This document shows positions 32,101 through 44,100 of a DNA stretch of 64,000 nucleotides, piece after piece. The stretch spans positions 18,161-82,160 of the forward strand of contig JAIXWM010000020.1 in NCBI GenBank assembly GCA_027491255.1, in the 5' to 3' direction. Origin of the DNA: Rubrivivax sp. (GTDB lineage: Bacteria > Pseudomonadota > Gammaproteobacteria > Burkholderiales > Burkholderiaceae_C). Numbering within the stretch: the first letter of the stretch is position 1; each line of letters starts with the position of its first letter. The notes below the pieces were generated by a model that saw only the letters and a list, made by a program, of their open reading frames with translations, ran no database searches and had not been told where the DNA came from. The position numbers and the translations under genes were made by a program.

Positions 32101-35100
32101 AGCGTCGGGTCCGGGGCCAGGCCCAGGGTCTGGCGCGGCGTGTCAACGAACATTCCGAGGCCCGGCACGGGCTCGGTGAGCGCGTAGACGACGTCGCGGA
32201 AGGGCGAGACGATGTCGGCCACCGTGTTGGCGATCGGCAGCAGGAAGTCGGCCACCGCCGAGCGGAAGTCCAGGCGCAGGTTCTCGATCGCGATGTCGGG
32301 GAAGCGCACCGACTTGTCGGCCAGGCTCCAGTCCCAGCCGACGACCAGGTCGGCCTGCAGCGCCGGCAGGCCCAGCGCGCTCAGCGACAGACCCAGGCGC
32401 AGGTCGGCCGCGGCCGAGAAGTCGACGCCGAAGGCCGAGCCCGGGCTCGACAGCAGGTCGGTCAGCGTCAGGCGGCTTGTGGCGCTGTCGCCCTTCAGGT
32501 CGATGCCCAGGCTGCCGCGCAGCCCGCTGGGCTGGAAGCCCGGGACATCCGGGTCGAGGTCACGGTCGGTGACTCCGGCTTCGAAGAACAGCACCTTGCC
32601 GCGGCCCGCGAACGGCGTGACCACCGTCGGGTCCTGCGGCGAGCCGTCGAGGTAGGCCGTCACATCCAGCCGCAGTTCCGGCGTGGCGTCGTCGTTGGTG
32701 GCCAGGAAGAAGCCGTCGTCCACCGACAGCCCGAAGCCGAAGTCGTAGCTCCACAGCACCTCGAGCGCGAAGCCGCCGTCCACGGCCAGACCGAAGCCCG
32801 GCAGGTCCAGGTCCAGCGGGATGTCGATGCCCGTGCCCAGCGCCCGCCCGCCGAGGTCCATGTCGAAGCGGATCGAATCGGCCTCGGCCGGCATCACCGC
32901 GCCGGGCGCCCATTGCGCGAGGAAGCCGCCCTGCGCGTCGCTGAATTCGATGCCGATGTCCGCCAGCGAGACCAGGCCGTCCCCGTCGGCGTCTTTCAGG
33001 ATGCCGAGCTTGTCGTTGAAGACGGTGTACAGCGTCTCGCGCAGCACCTCGACCGTCTTGCCCGGCGCACCGAAGCGCGAGCGCAGATCGCCCAGCAGGC
33101 CGTTGCGCACCTGCGCCACCATGCCGCCGACCTCGGAGAGCTTGTCGCCGATCAGCGGCAGGTCGGCGACCAGCGCGTTCTCGAACACGTCCTGCACCGA
33201 GCCGAGCGCGAAGTCGATGCCGTCGAGCACCGGCGTCGGGTCGTACAGCACGTCCAGCAGCGTCGGCGGCTTGACGTCGAAGACGTCGAAGTCGGGGAGC
33301 TTGACCACCAGCGTGGGAGGCAGTTCCACCGGCCGGAAGGACAGATCGACCTCGGCCACCTGCACGCCCACGGCGTCCGCGACCCCACCCCTGAGCTCGG
33401 TGAAGACGACCTTGTAGTAGCGGTAGGACTTGGTGTTCGCGACGCTGACCGTCTGGCTTGTGTTGCGCTCGATGCTCAGACCGGTCTTGACGCCGGTCGC
33501 AACCGCCGTCCAGCCGGCCGCGTCCCAGGCCAGCGCCTCGTTCGAGCCGTAGACCGCAAGCTCCACGGGGTCGCGCTCCGGCCGGTCGTCGGCCGTCGTG
33601 AAGGCGATCCCATCGAGCACATCGGCCTTCGACAGCGTGAACAGCAGGCCCGCGTTCTTGCCGTCGTAGTTGAAGTACTTGGTCGCCGACGAGCCGTCGA
33701 TCACGTTGCCCGCCCCCTCGGCGGCGGGCGACTTGTCCGACGACGCCGACACGGACACCACCTGGGCCGGGACAGGCTGCTGCGTCTGGCCGGCCAGTTC
33801 GCGCACGAAGGCTTCCAGGCCGCCGCTGCCGTAGGCCGGGTTGGTCGCCACCGACAGGTCGCCCAGCGGGATCGTGCGGCCACCCAGGACGAAGGTCAGC
33901 GGCAGGTTCACCGAGAAAGCGCCCGCCGTGACGATCTTCGGCGTGCCGTTCTCGAGCCGGACGGTCAGCGAGGCCGGCGCATCGACCGCCGTCGCGCCGC
34001 TGGACAACACCGACGCCTGGGCAGGCGCCTGGGCCGGCGCCTCATCCCCGGCGAGCTGGCCGTCGGCGTCGAAGACCACGCTGCCACCCGCGATGCCGAT
34101 GTCGAAGGGACCGGCCTTCAGGCGCAGGTCGATGTCCTCGGCCACCACCCGCGCCTGGAGCCTGACCTCCGTGCCCTCGTCCATCAGCTGGACGGCCGGT
34201 GCGTCGGTCCCGGGCAGGCCGATGCCGATGCGCAGGTCCAGCGCCGCGCCCAGCTCCAGGGCGATCCGGGCCTCGCCGCCCGCGTCGACGAGCTCGGCCA
34301 GCGCATCGGGCACCGTAGAGCCCGGCAGCGCCATCGCGATCAGGTCGGACAGCTGCAGGTTGAGCGCGAATTCGTCCTCGTAGAGCGCCTCGAGCCGGAC
34401 GTCGATCAGCAGCTGGGTGCTGCCCAGTGTCAGGTCGAGGAAGTCCGGACCGACGCCCAGCGCCTCCTCGATGATCTTCTCGACCTCGTCCAGCACGGCC
34501 GCCGGCGAGTCGCTTGCAGCCTCGATGCGGCCGAGGAAGGTGTCTCCCAGGTCGAGCAGATCGCCCAGCGAGCGGTCGATGATGGGCAGCGCCTGGTTGT
34601 AGAAAGGCTGCTCGCTGAGCACCTCGTCGAAGGTGGCGAGCGCGAAGCGCAAACCCTCGACGATGTCGCCGAAGCTGAGCTTGCTCAGGTCGAACAGCGC
34701 CCCGACGTCGTCGACATCGGGCAGCACCACGACCACGTTGCCGAGGTCGGCGAGGTCGGGCACGGTCACCGACAGCTCGAGGTCGGGCGCGATCTCGAAG
34801 CTCGCGCCCTTGCCGCCGACCACGCTCAGGCCCTTGAGCTTGGCGCTGGCCTGGCCCTCGACGTCGAAGCGCAGGGCCTGCAGCGCCTCGGCCGAGCCCA
34901 GCTGCGCGAGCGTGAAGCGCGTGTCGCCGGCGCTGCGGGCCTGCGCGTCACGGTCGAGCGCGAAGCTCACCTGCGCGTCCAGCGACACCCCGGTGCCGGT
35001 GCCCTCGCCCCCGGCCTTCAGCCCGAGGAAGCCCATGCGCGCCGCGACCTCCAGGTCCTCCACGGCGAGCGACAAGGTGGCCTGGGCGTTCAGACCCTCC

Positions 35101-38100
35101 AGCGCGACCTCGAAGCGCTCGCCGCCCAGCGCCAGGATCAGGTCGAAGCCGGCCTGCACGTTGGCGTCGAGCAGGCCGGTGGCCGAGGTGCTCAGCGTGA
35201 TCGGCAGGCCCTCGCCCAGGGTCAGGTCGATCGGCGTGTCGATGCCGACCAGGCGCTGGTTCAGGCGCAGCGGGATCCGCAGGTCGCCGCTGGCCGCATC
35301 GAAGGCGATGGTGCCAAGGATGGGCGAGTCCGCGAAGGCGAGGTTGAAGGCGTCGATGAACTCGTCGATCGTGCGGATGTTCTCGCGGCGCTCGTGCACG
35401 CGGTAGTCCACACCGGTGCGGCCGGCAGCGTAGGCGTCGCGCAGCGTCAGCGTCGAGCCGTCGGCCGACACCGAGACGATCTGCGTCGGCGTCAGCCAGC
35501 CGCTGTCCTCGGCCGCCAGCGTGATCCAGTAGCCGGCCATCGAAGGCGCGAACTGGCTGGGCGCGCCCACCAGCGTCGAGCGCTGCGCGTTCGGAATTGC
35601 CGCGGTGCCGCTGACCTTGGCGGTCTCGCCGGACACGGGCTTCCACAACACGATCGGTCGGTACAGGTCGATCGGGTCGACGACCGTGCGCTTGAAGACG
35701 CCGGCGAGGTCCAGGATGCCGTCGATCCCCTGCGAGACCAGGGGCAGATCCCCCAGGCCGAGGCTTTCCGCGCTCACCCCTTCCAGGTACGACAGGATGC
35801 CCGGCAGCGCCAGCAGCAGGTCGGTGACCGACATCCGGCTGATGTTGGCGAGTTGCTCGAAGTTCTCGGTCGTGACCGTGAACTCGCCCGCCAGCGGGTC
35901 GCCGCTGAGCCGCGCCGTGGGCACCGCGCTGCCGGTGGAGACCAGGTCGAAACCGGCCACCGAGGCGTACAGCGGCAGTTCGAGATCGAAGGTGCTCGCC
36001 GTGGGCGTGAGCGTCAGCACGCCGTTCTGCCAGGCCATGCGCCCGCCGAGGGCCGCGTCGAACTGCCCGCGGGCCCACGGCACGGCCGGCTTCACGACGG
36101 CACCTTCGTCGTCGTAGACGGCAGGCTCGGCGTCGCCGGCGCGGCCGATGCTCAGCGCCAGCGGGCCCAGGCGGGCCTGCAGGACGACGTCGCTCGCGCT
36201 CAGGGCCCCCTCGAAATGCAGGTCGTTCAGCGCGAAGCTCGCCGACAGGCCGTCGGACCAGTCGATCGCGAGATCGAAGTCGATGCCGGCCGAGAACGCA
36301 CCGTCGACCTCGAGTTTCCCGTCGATCTCCAGGCCCAGGTCACCGAAGCTGGCGCCCGTGTCGATCAACAGATCGTCGACGCTCGCGTTGATCTCCGCCT
36401 TGAGCCCGAGGCGCAGCCCGTCCTGGTCAAGGTCGAATACCAGGCCCTGCTGCGGGAACAGGTTGACTTCGCCGACCTGCACGCTGTTGGCGCGTGCCGC
36501 ATCTCTGACCTGTGTGAAGACCAGCTTGTAATGCTTGTAGGGCGTGGTGTTCTCGAAGCTGACGGTCTGGCTCGCATTGCGCGCGGTGGTCAGGCCGGTC
36601 TGGACCCCGGTGGCAACCGCGGTCCAGCCCGCCGAGTTCCAGGCCAGATCGTCGTTCGAGCCGTAGACCGCGATCTCCGTCGGATCGCGCTCGGGACTGT
36701 CGCCCGACGTGGTCAAGGTGATCGCATCGACCGCATCGGCCTGGGACAGCGTGAACAGCAGGCCCGAGCCCCGTTCGTCGAAATTGAGGTACTTGCTCGT
36801 GGCCGAACCGTCGATGGCGTTGGCAGCACCTTCGGCGGCCGGCGAGTTGGCCGACGACGGCTTGACCGCGACCACACGGGTCTCGGCAGTCTGCGCCTCG
36901 GCCCAGGCCAGGTAGGTCTGCAGGCCGCGCAGCGTCGGCACGCCCTTGGGGCCGTGGAAGTCCGCCGGCTTGTCCAGGTAGTCGAGGACCTGGTCGCCCA
37001 GCGCGAGGTAGGGCGACAGGTTCAGGATCTCGTCGAGCGTCTTGTCCACGACCGGCAGCGGCTCGGCCTCGAGCAGGTCGGTTCGCAGCTGGCTCATCTG
37101 GCCTGCCACCGAGCGCAGCGTCTTGCGCAGCGCGCCCTCGATCGAGGCGTCGAGCTCGGTCAGCGCGAAGTCGGTCTGCCCCGGGGTGTCGAACTGCACC
37201 GACAGCTCGCGGTCGCCGACGGCGATCGTCCGGTCGACCGGGCCGCCGGTCAGATTCATGCCGACCGCGACGTTGCCGAAGAGCTTGACGTCCAGCCCCG
37301 GCAACGGCAGCTGCGCCGTGGCGTCGAGGGTGAAGGCGATGCCCTGGCCGGGCAACACCGCGGCGAACTCGCCGTCGATGATGCCGGCACTGCGGCCAGC
37401 CACCGCGACGGTCGCGGTCAGCCCGGTGGCGGCGATCAGCATCGGCCCTCTCGCCGGGACCAGCCCGACCTCGGCGATCTGGACCGCATCGGCGTTCGGT
37501 CCGCGCAGTTCGGTGAAGACCACGCGATAGAACTTGTAGGCCGCAGCGTCGGGCAGGTCGACCTCGACCGTCGCCCCGCGGCCAACGGGCAGCCCGGTTT
37601 CCAGGCCGTCGGCGACGAGCGTCCAACCCTGGTCGGACCAGGCCTTTGGCGGCTCGTTCATGCCGAAGACGGCGATCTTCGTCGGATCGCGGTCGGGGCG
37701 GTCGTTGGCGGTGGTCAGCAGCAGGGCATCGAGGCGGGTGGGCTGCTCGAACTCGACAACGAGTCCGGCACCGGCGCGGTCGAAGTTCAGGTACTTGCTC
37801 GCGTTGGAGCCGTCCAGCGCCCGGCCCGCCTGCTGACCCGCCGGCGAATTCAGCGACGACGGCAGCACGGTGACCACGCGCGCCGCGTCGAAGGTCTGCT
37901 CGAAGACGAAGCGCCCACCACCGGCCAGCAGCGGATCGGCGTCGCTGCCGGCCGACGGGTCGGCGAGTGCCACCTGCACCGTGCCCTCGGCGGCCACGCG
38001 GGCCGTGGCGGCGTCCAGGAGGCCGACCTCCTCGCCGCGCAGCGTCAGACGCGTGGCGCCCTGCGCCTGGCCGTCGCCGTCGAGGTCGCCCTGGCTGAAA

Positions 38101-41100
38101 TCGACGACCCGGCCGCGCAGCGCGCCCGATGACGGACCGAGGTTCAGCGACACGCCCAGGCCGCCGGCCTCCAGCGTCAGCCCTTCCAGGCCCTGCAGCG
38201 CCGCGCGGTCGGCCTGGGCCTGCGCACCAACGAAGGTGCCGCCGCCCGCCAGGTCTTCCAGGATCGCCACGCCGAAGCCCGCACCCTCGAGCGTGACGCC
38301 GGTGAAGCCGTCCGTGCCCGCGCCTGCACCCATCTGGACCGCGATGTCGCGCCCGGTCAGCAAGGTGGTCTGCACCGTCCGGCGCGAGCCGTTGTCCAGC
38401 GTTGCCAGCCGCGGGCCCATCAGCGACAGACCGAAGGCGCCGCTGGCGCTGACGTACTCGCCGACCTGGACGCGGGCGTCGAAACCGAGCGCCGTGTAAA
38501 CCCCGGCGGCGGCGCCGAAGTCCAGGCTCATCGTCGCCTGCTCGCGCGTGTCCGTGGCCACCGCCGTGACGACGGCCAGCGAGCGGTCCACCACCTGCCC
38601 GTCGTCCGTGGTCGACACGCCCAGATCCAGTGCCTGGTCGTTGGCGAAACCGCCGCGTGTGCCCAGCGCCTGGTTCGTCTCGAAACGCAGCGACGTGGCC
38701 TCGACCGCGAGCAGCCCGGCCGGCAGCCCCAGCGCCTGCGCATCGAGGGCCACCGACCCGACCTCGGCCTTCAACGCCAGCCAGCTGCGGTCGTCGCCCA
38801 CCTGGGCATCGGCCGGCCGCAGCAAGGCGGCTGCCAGGTCCAGGCCCTCGACCTCGATGCCGCGCACGCTGCCCGCGACGCCGGAGGCGCCGATCAGGAA
38901 GCCCTCGAGCGCCTCGGTGCGGCCGCCCACGCGCGCATCGACCGCCTGCTGCGTGACGACCACGGTGCCGCTGGCCTGGACCGCGTCGCCCAGGCGCAGC
39001 GACATGGTGCCCGCGACCTGGACGATCGCAGCGTCCTGCGTGAACTCGATCGCGGCGGCCGAGCCGGGCTGGACCGACAGCGACGTCTCCACCCAGTTCA
39101 CGGCGCGGCCGTTGTCCTGGCCCCAGACGTCGCGTCCGAAGCCGCGGTTGAACTCCAGGGCCAGGTCGGTGCCCGACAGCGTCAAGCCGAGCGATTCGGT
39201 GCCGATCACGCCCACCTGCGCGGCCGTGCCGGTCACGGCCAGCCAGTAACGGTCGTCGCCCTCGGCGACGGCGTCGGCCAGCGCCAGCCCGAAGTCCAGG
39301 TCGTCCAGGGCGAAGCCCAGGGCCCCCGCGTCGGCGCCGGTGGCCAGCCGGGCGCTGACGTCCCGGCCCGCCACCGTCAGCAAGCGCGTGCGCACCTGCT
39401 CGAAGACACCGCCCTGGACCGCGGTGGTGACGCTGCCGCTCGCACTCGCGAACGTGCCGTAGGTAGAGGCCACGACCGCGATCGGCGCCACATCCGTGCC
39501 GGCCAGCGCGCCGGCGAAGCGCACCATCGGCTTGTCGGTGCCCGGCGCGGTGGTGACCACGACGCGGGCGCCCTCCAGCGGCACCAGCGCGGCGTTGAGC
39601 GCGCCTTCGATCGACGCGATGTCCTCGGTGACGTGCAGATCGCGCGTGGCCACGGTCTGGCCGTCGATCGTCATCTGCAGGCGGTACCAGTTGCCGCCGT
39701 ACATGCCGGACGACAGCTCCAGCACCTGCAGCTCGTCGCTCGCCTCGGCCAGGGTGATGGTCTTGACGTACTGCTCGACCGCCACCGAGCCCGAAACGCT
39801 GAACAGGCCGCCCAGGTCGATGTCGACGTCGCCCTGCACGCGCAGCAGCTCACCCTGGGCGCCGTCCATGTCCAGCGCACGCGCAGCGTCGGCAGACACC
39901 CGCACCGCGAAGGCCTGGTCACCGGAGAAGTCGACCACGTGGGCGTCGGCGTCCAGACCGTTGGGCAGGTCCAGCGCCTGGTTGATCTCGACATTGAAGC
40001 TGCGCGCGGCCAGCGTGACATCGGCGATGCCCACCACCTCCACCGCGCCGGCCTGCGCCGACAGTGCGAGCCATCGCGCGCCGTCCAGGGCGGGACCGGC
40101 GTTCACGCTCTGCCCCGGCTGGGCCGACAACAGGGCCAGCGCGACGTCGACATCGGTGAGCGAGAAGCCGACCGCCTCGTCGTTGACGGCATCCAGCTCG
40201 TCGATCAGACCGTCGCCGTTGCTGTCGCTGCGATAAGGCCCGTCGAAGCCGACGAAGGCGTGGACGTCGGCGGCGCCCAGCGTCAGCGCGTCGACCCTGA
40301 CCGCGCTGCCATCGGCCAGCGTGACCGTGTCGCTGCGCTTCTCGAAGGCCCCGCTGCCCTGCAGGAAGACCTGGTCGCCCAGCGCCACCTCGAAGGAGGC
40401 GGCCACGCTCAGCATCTGGCCGCTGGCGCCGTCCAGCGACATCGTCCGGGTGCTGCCGGTGCCGGTGGTGACCTCGAAGTCGCCAGTAGCGAAGTCGAGC
40501 ACTCGGCCGCCGCCCGCGGCCCCGTCGGCCAGGTTGACCGCCAGCGCCGCGTTCGTCACCTCGAGGGTGAGGCCGTCGAAGCCCACCGTCCGCGCCGCGC
40601 CGGCCTGGGCCTCGAGGGCCACGCGCGTGGGCAGCGCGACGCCGCCCACCGCCAGCCGGGTCGAGAAGATGCCTTCGCCCGCCGCCACCGCGGTCAACCG
40701 GTCGCCCTCGGCGCTGAGCGCCAGCGAGGTCCAGTCGCGCCCCTGCGTCTGGGCGATCAGGCGCCAGTTCGCGCCGGCGTCCTCGGACACCCAGATCCCG
40801 CCGTCTTCGCCCGTGGCCGCCGCGGCCATCACCTTGCCGCTGTCGGACACGGCCACCGCGTTCCACAGCCGCGGCGTCGCCGTGGCGCGCCAGAGCCAGT
40901 CGTCCGAGCCGGTGTCGGCCACCCACAGCAGCCCGCCACGGTCGGCCGCGATCAGGAAATCGCCCGTCGCGTTGGCGGCCACGCCGTTCCAGTCGGCCAG
41001 GCGCGGGGCGTTGCGGGTCACATCCTCGAGCGCGACGTCGTGGCTGTAGCGCCCGGTGTCGGGGCTGAAGCTCGTGCCGAGCGCGCCGCGCAGCAGCATG

Positions 41101-44100
41101 CCCTCGTAGCTGCGCCAGGCCGGCCCGCGCGCCGCTCCGAACAGCCCGGTGCCGTCGTCGTAGCGCGCCAGGGAAGACCAGTCGCGGTCGAGGAAGGGCA
41201 CTTCGGCCCAGCTCGTGCCGGCGGCGTCCATCTGCAGCGTCAGCGCGCCGGTGTACGACGGGTACTGGGGGGCGGCCGCATGCCGCACCATGGCGGTGCT
41301 GGCGTCCGGGTCGGCCGGCACGACGCCGATCTGCATGCCGAAGCCGCGACCGCCCTTGCCGGTGAAGGTCAGCAGGGCGCCGCTGCCGCTCACCGCCACC
41401 TCGACCCCGGCGGTCTGGGGCTGACGCGCGAGCAGCGCGTCGAGTTCCTGCTGCACCTTGTCGATTTGGGTCTGGATCTCGGCCTTCTTCTGGGCGTCGG
41501 CCGTCATGGCCTGGCCGAACAACAGGAAGCCCCGCTCGCCAAGCTTGGCCTGGTACTGGGCGCTGAGCGCCTGGGGCTCGTCGAAGAGCTTGCGCAGCTT
41601 CGCGCCGATGTTCTCGCGCGTCTTGGCCGCGTTGCCGGCGACGACATCGGCCGCCACGACCTCATAGCTGATCGTGCGCGGGTTCAGGCCGCGGATCTCG
41701 ATGCGGTCCCCGATCGAGAACGTGCCATCCAGGAGCACCGAATCGATCTGCTGGGTGGCGGTGCCGAGCCAGCTGGCCGGACGCGCCTCTCGGCTGGCCG
41801 TGAAGCGGCCTGAGGCACTGGTCACGAACGACAAGGACGCCCATCCGCCGTCCACCGGCGCGCCGCCGATCTCGCTGCGGCCCTTCAGCACCAGCCACTC
41901 GCCGACGGCCTCAGCGCTGACCAGCGGCGCAAGCGCGTTGACGGCCTCGGCCATGCGCTTGACCACGTTCTGCCGCACCTGCTCGGCGCTGGCCCGGCCC
42001 CCGCCACCCATACCGTCCACAGTCAGGTCGGCGTCCTGGACGACGACGGTAATGCCGCCCCAGCCAAGGCCCCGGATCTGGATCAGGTTGCCGCGCCTGA
42101 AATCGCCCTCGAAGCGCACCGCGTCGAAGTTGAAGGGGCGCTGCGAGTCGGCGGTCAGCAGCACGCCATCGGCCATCACGGCCACATCGACGTAGCGGTC
42201 CTCGTGGACGGGCTGGACGCTCCAGGTCTCGCCGCCGTCGCGCGACACCACCATACCGCCGCCGTTGACCACCGCGGCGATCACCAGGCCGCCGTCGGCC
42301 TCGGCCATCGCCACCGAACGGTAGGCCGGGCCCGTGGGCGCGTCGGTGCGCGCCCAGTTCGCGCCGCCGTTCGTCGACAGCCACAGCCCACCGTCGGGGC
42401 CGGCGGCCGCGGCGACCAGGGTGTCGCCCAGGCGGGCGACGTCGGTCCAGGCCAGCGGCTGGTCCAGCGTCAGGCCGGCGGACTCGGCCTCGGTCGCGAT
42501 GACGAGCGCGAACTCCAGATCGGAAAGCGAGAAGCCGACCGCGTCGGCGCCAGGCGTGTCGTCGCTGTCGATGTCGCCGTCGCCGTCGCTGTCGACCAGC
42601 GGCCCGCCGTTGAGCCCGGCGAAGGCCTGCAGACCCGTGCCGCCGACGGTCAGCACGTCGTGCAGGCGGCGCGTGCCGTCGTCGAGCTGCAGGGTCTGCG
42701 TGGACTTCTCGAAGCCCAGCGAACCGGCGGCGTAGACGAAGCCGCCGAGCTGCAGCTCGACATCGGCGCTGGCGCGCAGCAGCTCGCCGCGGTCGGCATC
42801 GACGTCCAGCACGCGGCTGGAGCCCGTGCCGGTGAGCACGGGCCAAGGGTCTGCGGCCAGGTCCAGGACCTTGGCGTTGGCCGACTGGCCCTGCGCCAGG
42901 CCGCTGACCTGGTTGACCTCGACCAGCAGATCGCTGGCCGACAGCTTCAGCGTGTCGCCGCCGATGAAGCGCACCGCCCCGGCCGAGGCCTCCAGCGCCA
43001 CCCAGCGCGCGCCCGCCATCGTCGCCGAGTCGGCCACGGTGCCCGCCAGCGCGAGCGCGATCTCGGCGTTCTCCAGGGCGAAGCCGCGCGCGTCGGCGTT
43101 CGGCGTGTCCAGCGCGTCGATGACGCCGTCGACGTTGCTGTCGACGAAGTACGGGCCGCCGACACCGGCAAAGGCGCTCAGACCGGCACCGCCGAGGGTC
43201 AGCGCGTCGACGTCGACGCGGCTGCCGTCGGCCAGCGTCACGGTGCGCGTGAACTTCTCGACCCCGAGCGTGCCGCGGGCCTGGACGAAACCGCCGACGT
43301 CGAGCTCGAAGCCGCCCGAGGCGCGCACCGACTCGCCCTTGGCGCCGTCGAGCTGCAGCATGGTCGAGCTGCGGTAGCCGGTGGCCACGTCGAAGCCGCG
43401 GGCGGAGAAGTCCAGCACCTGGGCGCGCTCCAGGCCGGTGCTCACCCCGTCGACCTGGTTGATCGCGACCTCGACGTCGCGCGCCAGCGCGGTGACCGAG
43501 GGCACGCCCACCAGCGCTGCCTCGGACAGCCGGGCCTCCAGTGCGATCCAGCTGCGCGGCGCCTCGAGCGCGCGCTCCCAGCCGAGCACGAGCCCGAACT
43601 CGCCGCCCACCGCCGACAGGCCCAGCGCGTCGGGGTCGGCGGCGTCCTGGCGGTCGACGAGCCCGTCGCCGTTGGTGTCGCTGCGGTAGGGGCCGTTGAC
43701 GCCGACGAACACCTCCAGACCGGTGCCGCCCACGGTCAGCACGTCGGCCTGTGCGGTCGAGCCGTCTGCCAGACGCATCGCCGCGCTCGACTTCTCGATC
43801 GCGATCGTGCCGCCGGCGTGGAAGAAGCCCGCCAGCTCGATGTCCACGCCCGCGGTGGCGCGCAGCATCGACCCGCGCTCGCCGTCGAAGGCCAGCGTCA
43901 GGCTCTTGCCGGTGCCGGTGGCGATCTGCAGATTCCGGTTGTCCTCGACCTCGGCGGTCGACCGGTCGGCGAAATCGAGCACCTGTTCGCGCGCCAGCAC
44001 GAGGCTCGTGCTCACGGTGGCGCCGGTGGAGACCACGCCCAGCGTGAGCTCCAGCGCGCCGGGCTGGCCGGTGTAGAACAGCCGCTCGGGCGCCTGCAGG

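Noticed and set aside
32913..38132. Plus-strand open frame of 1,739 codons
   Set aside because: Antisense shadow of the central region and discoidin-like domains 1-3.
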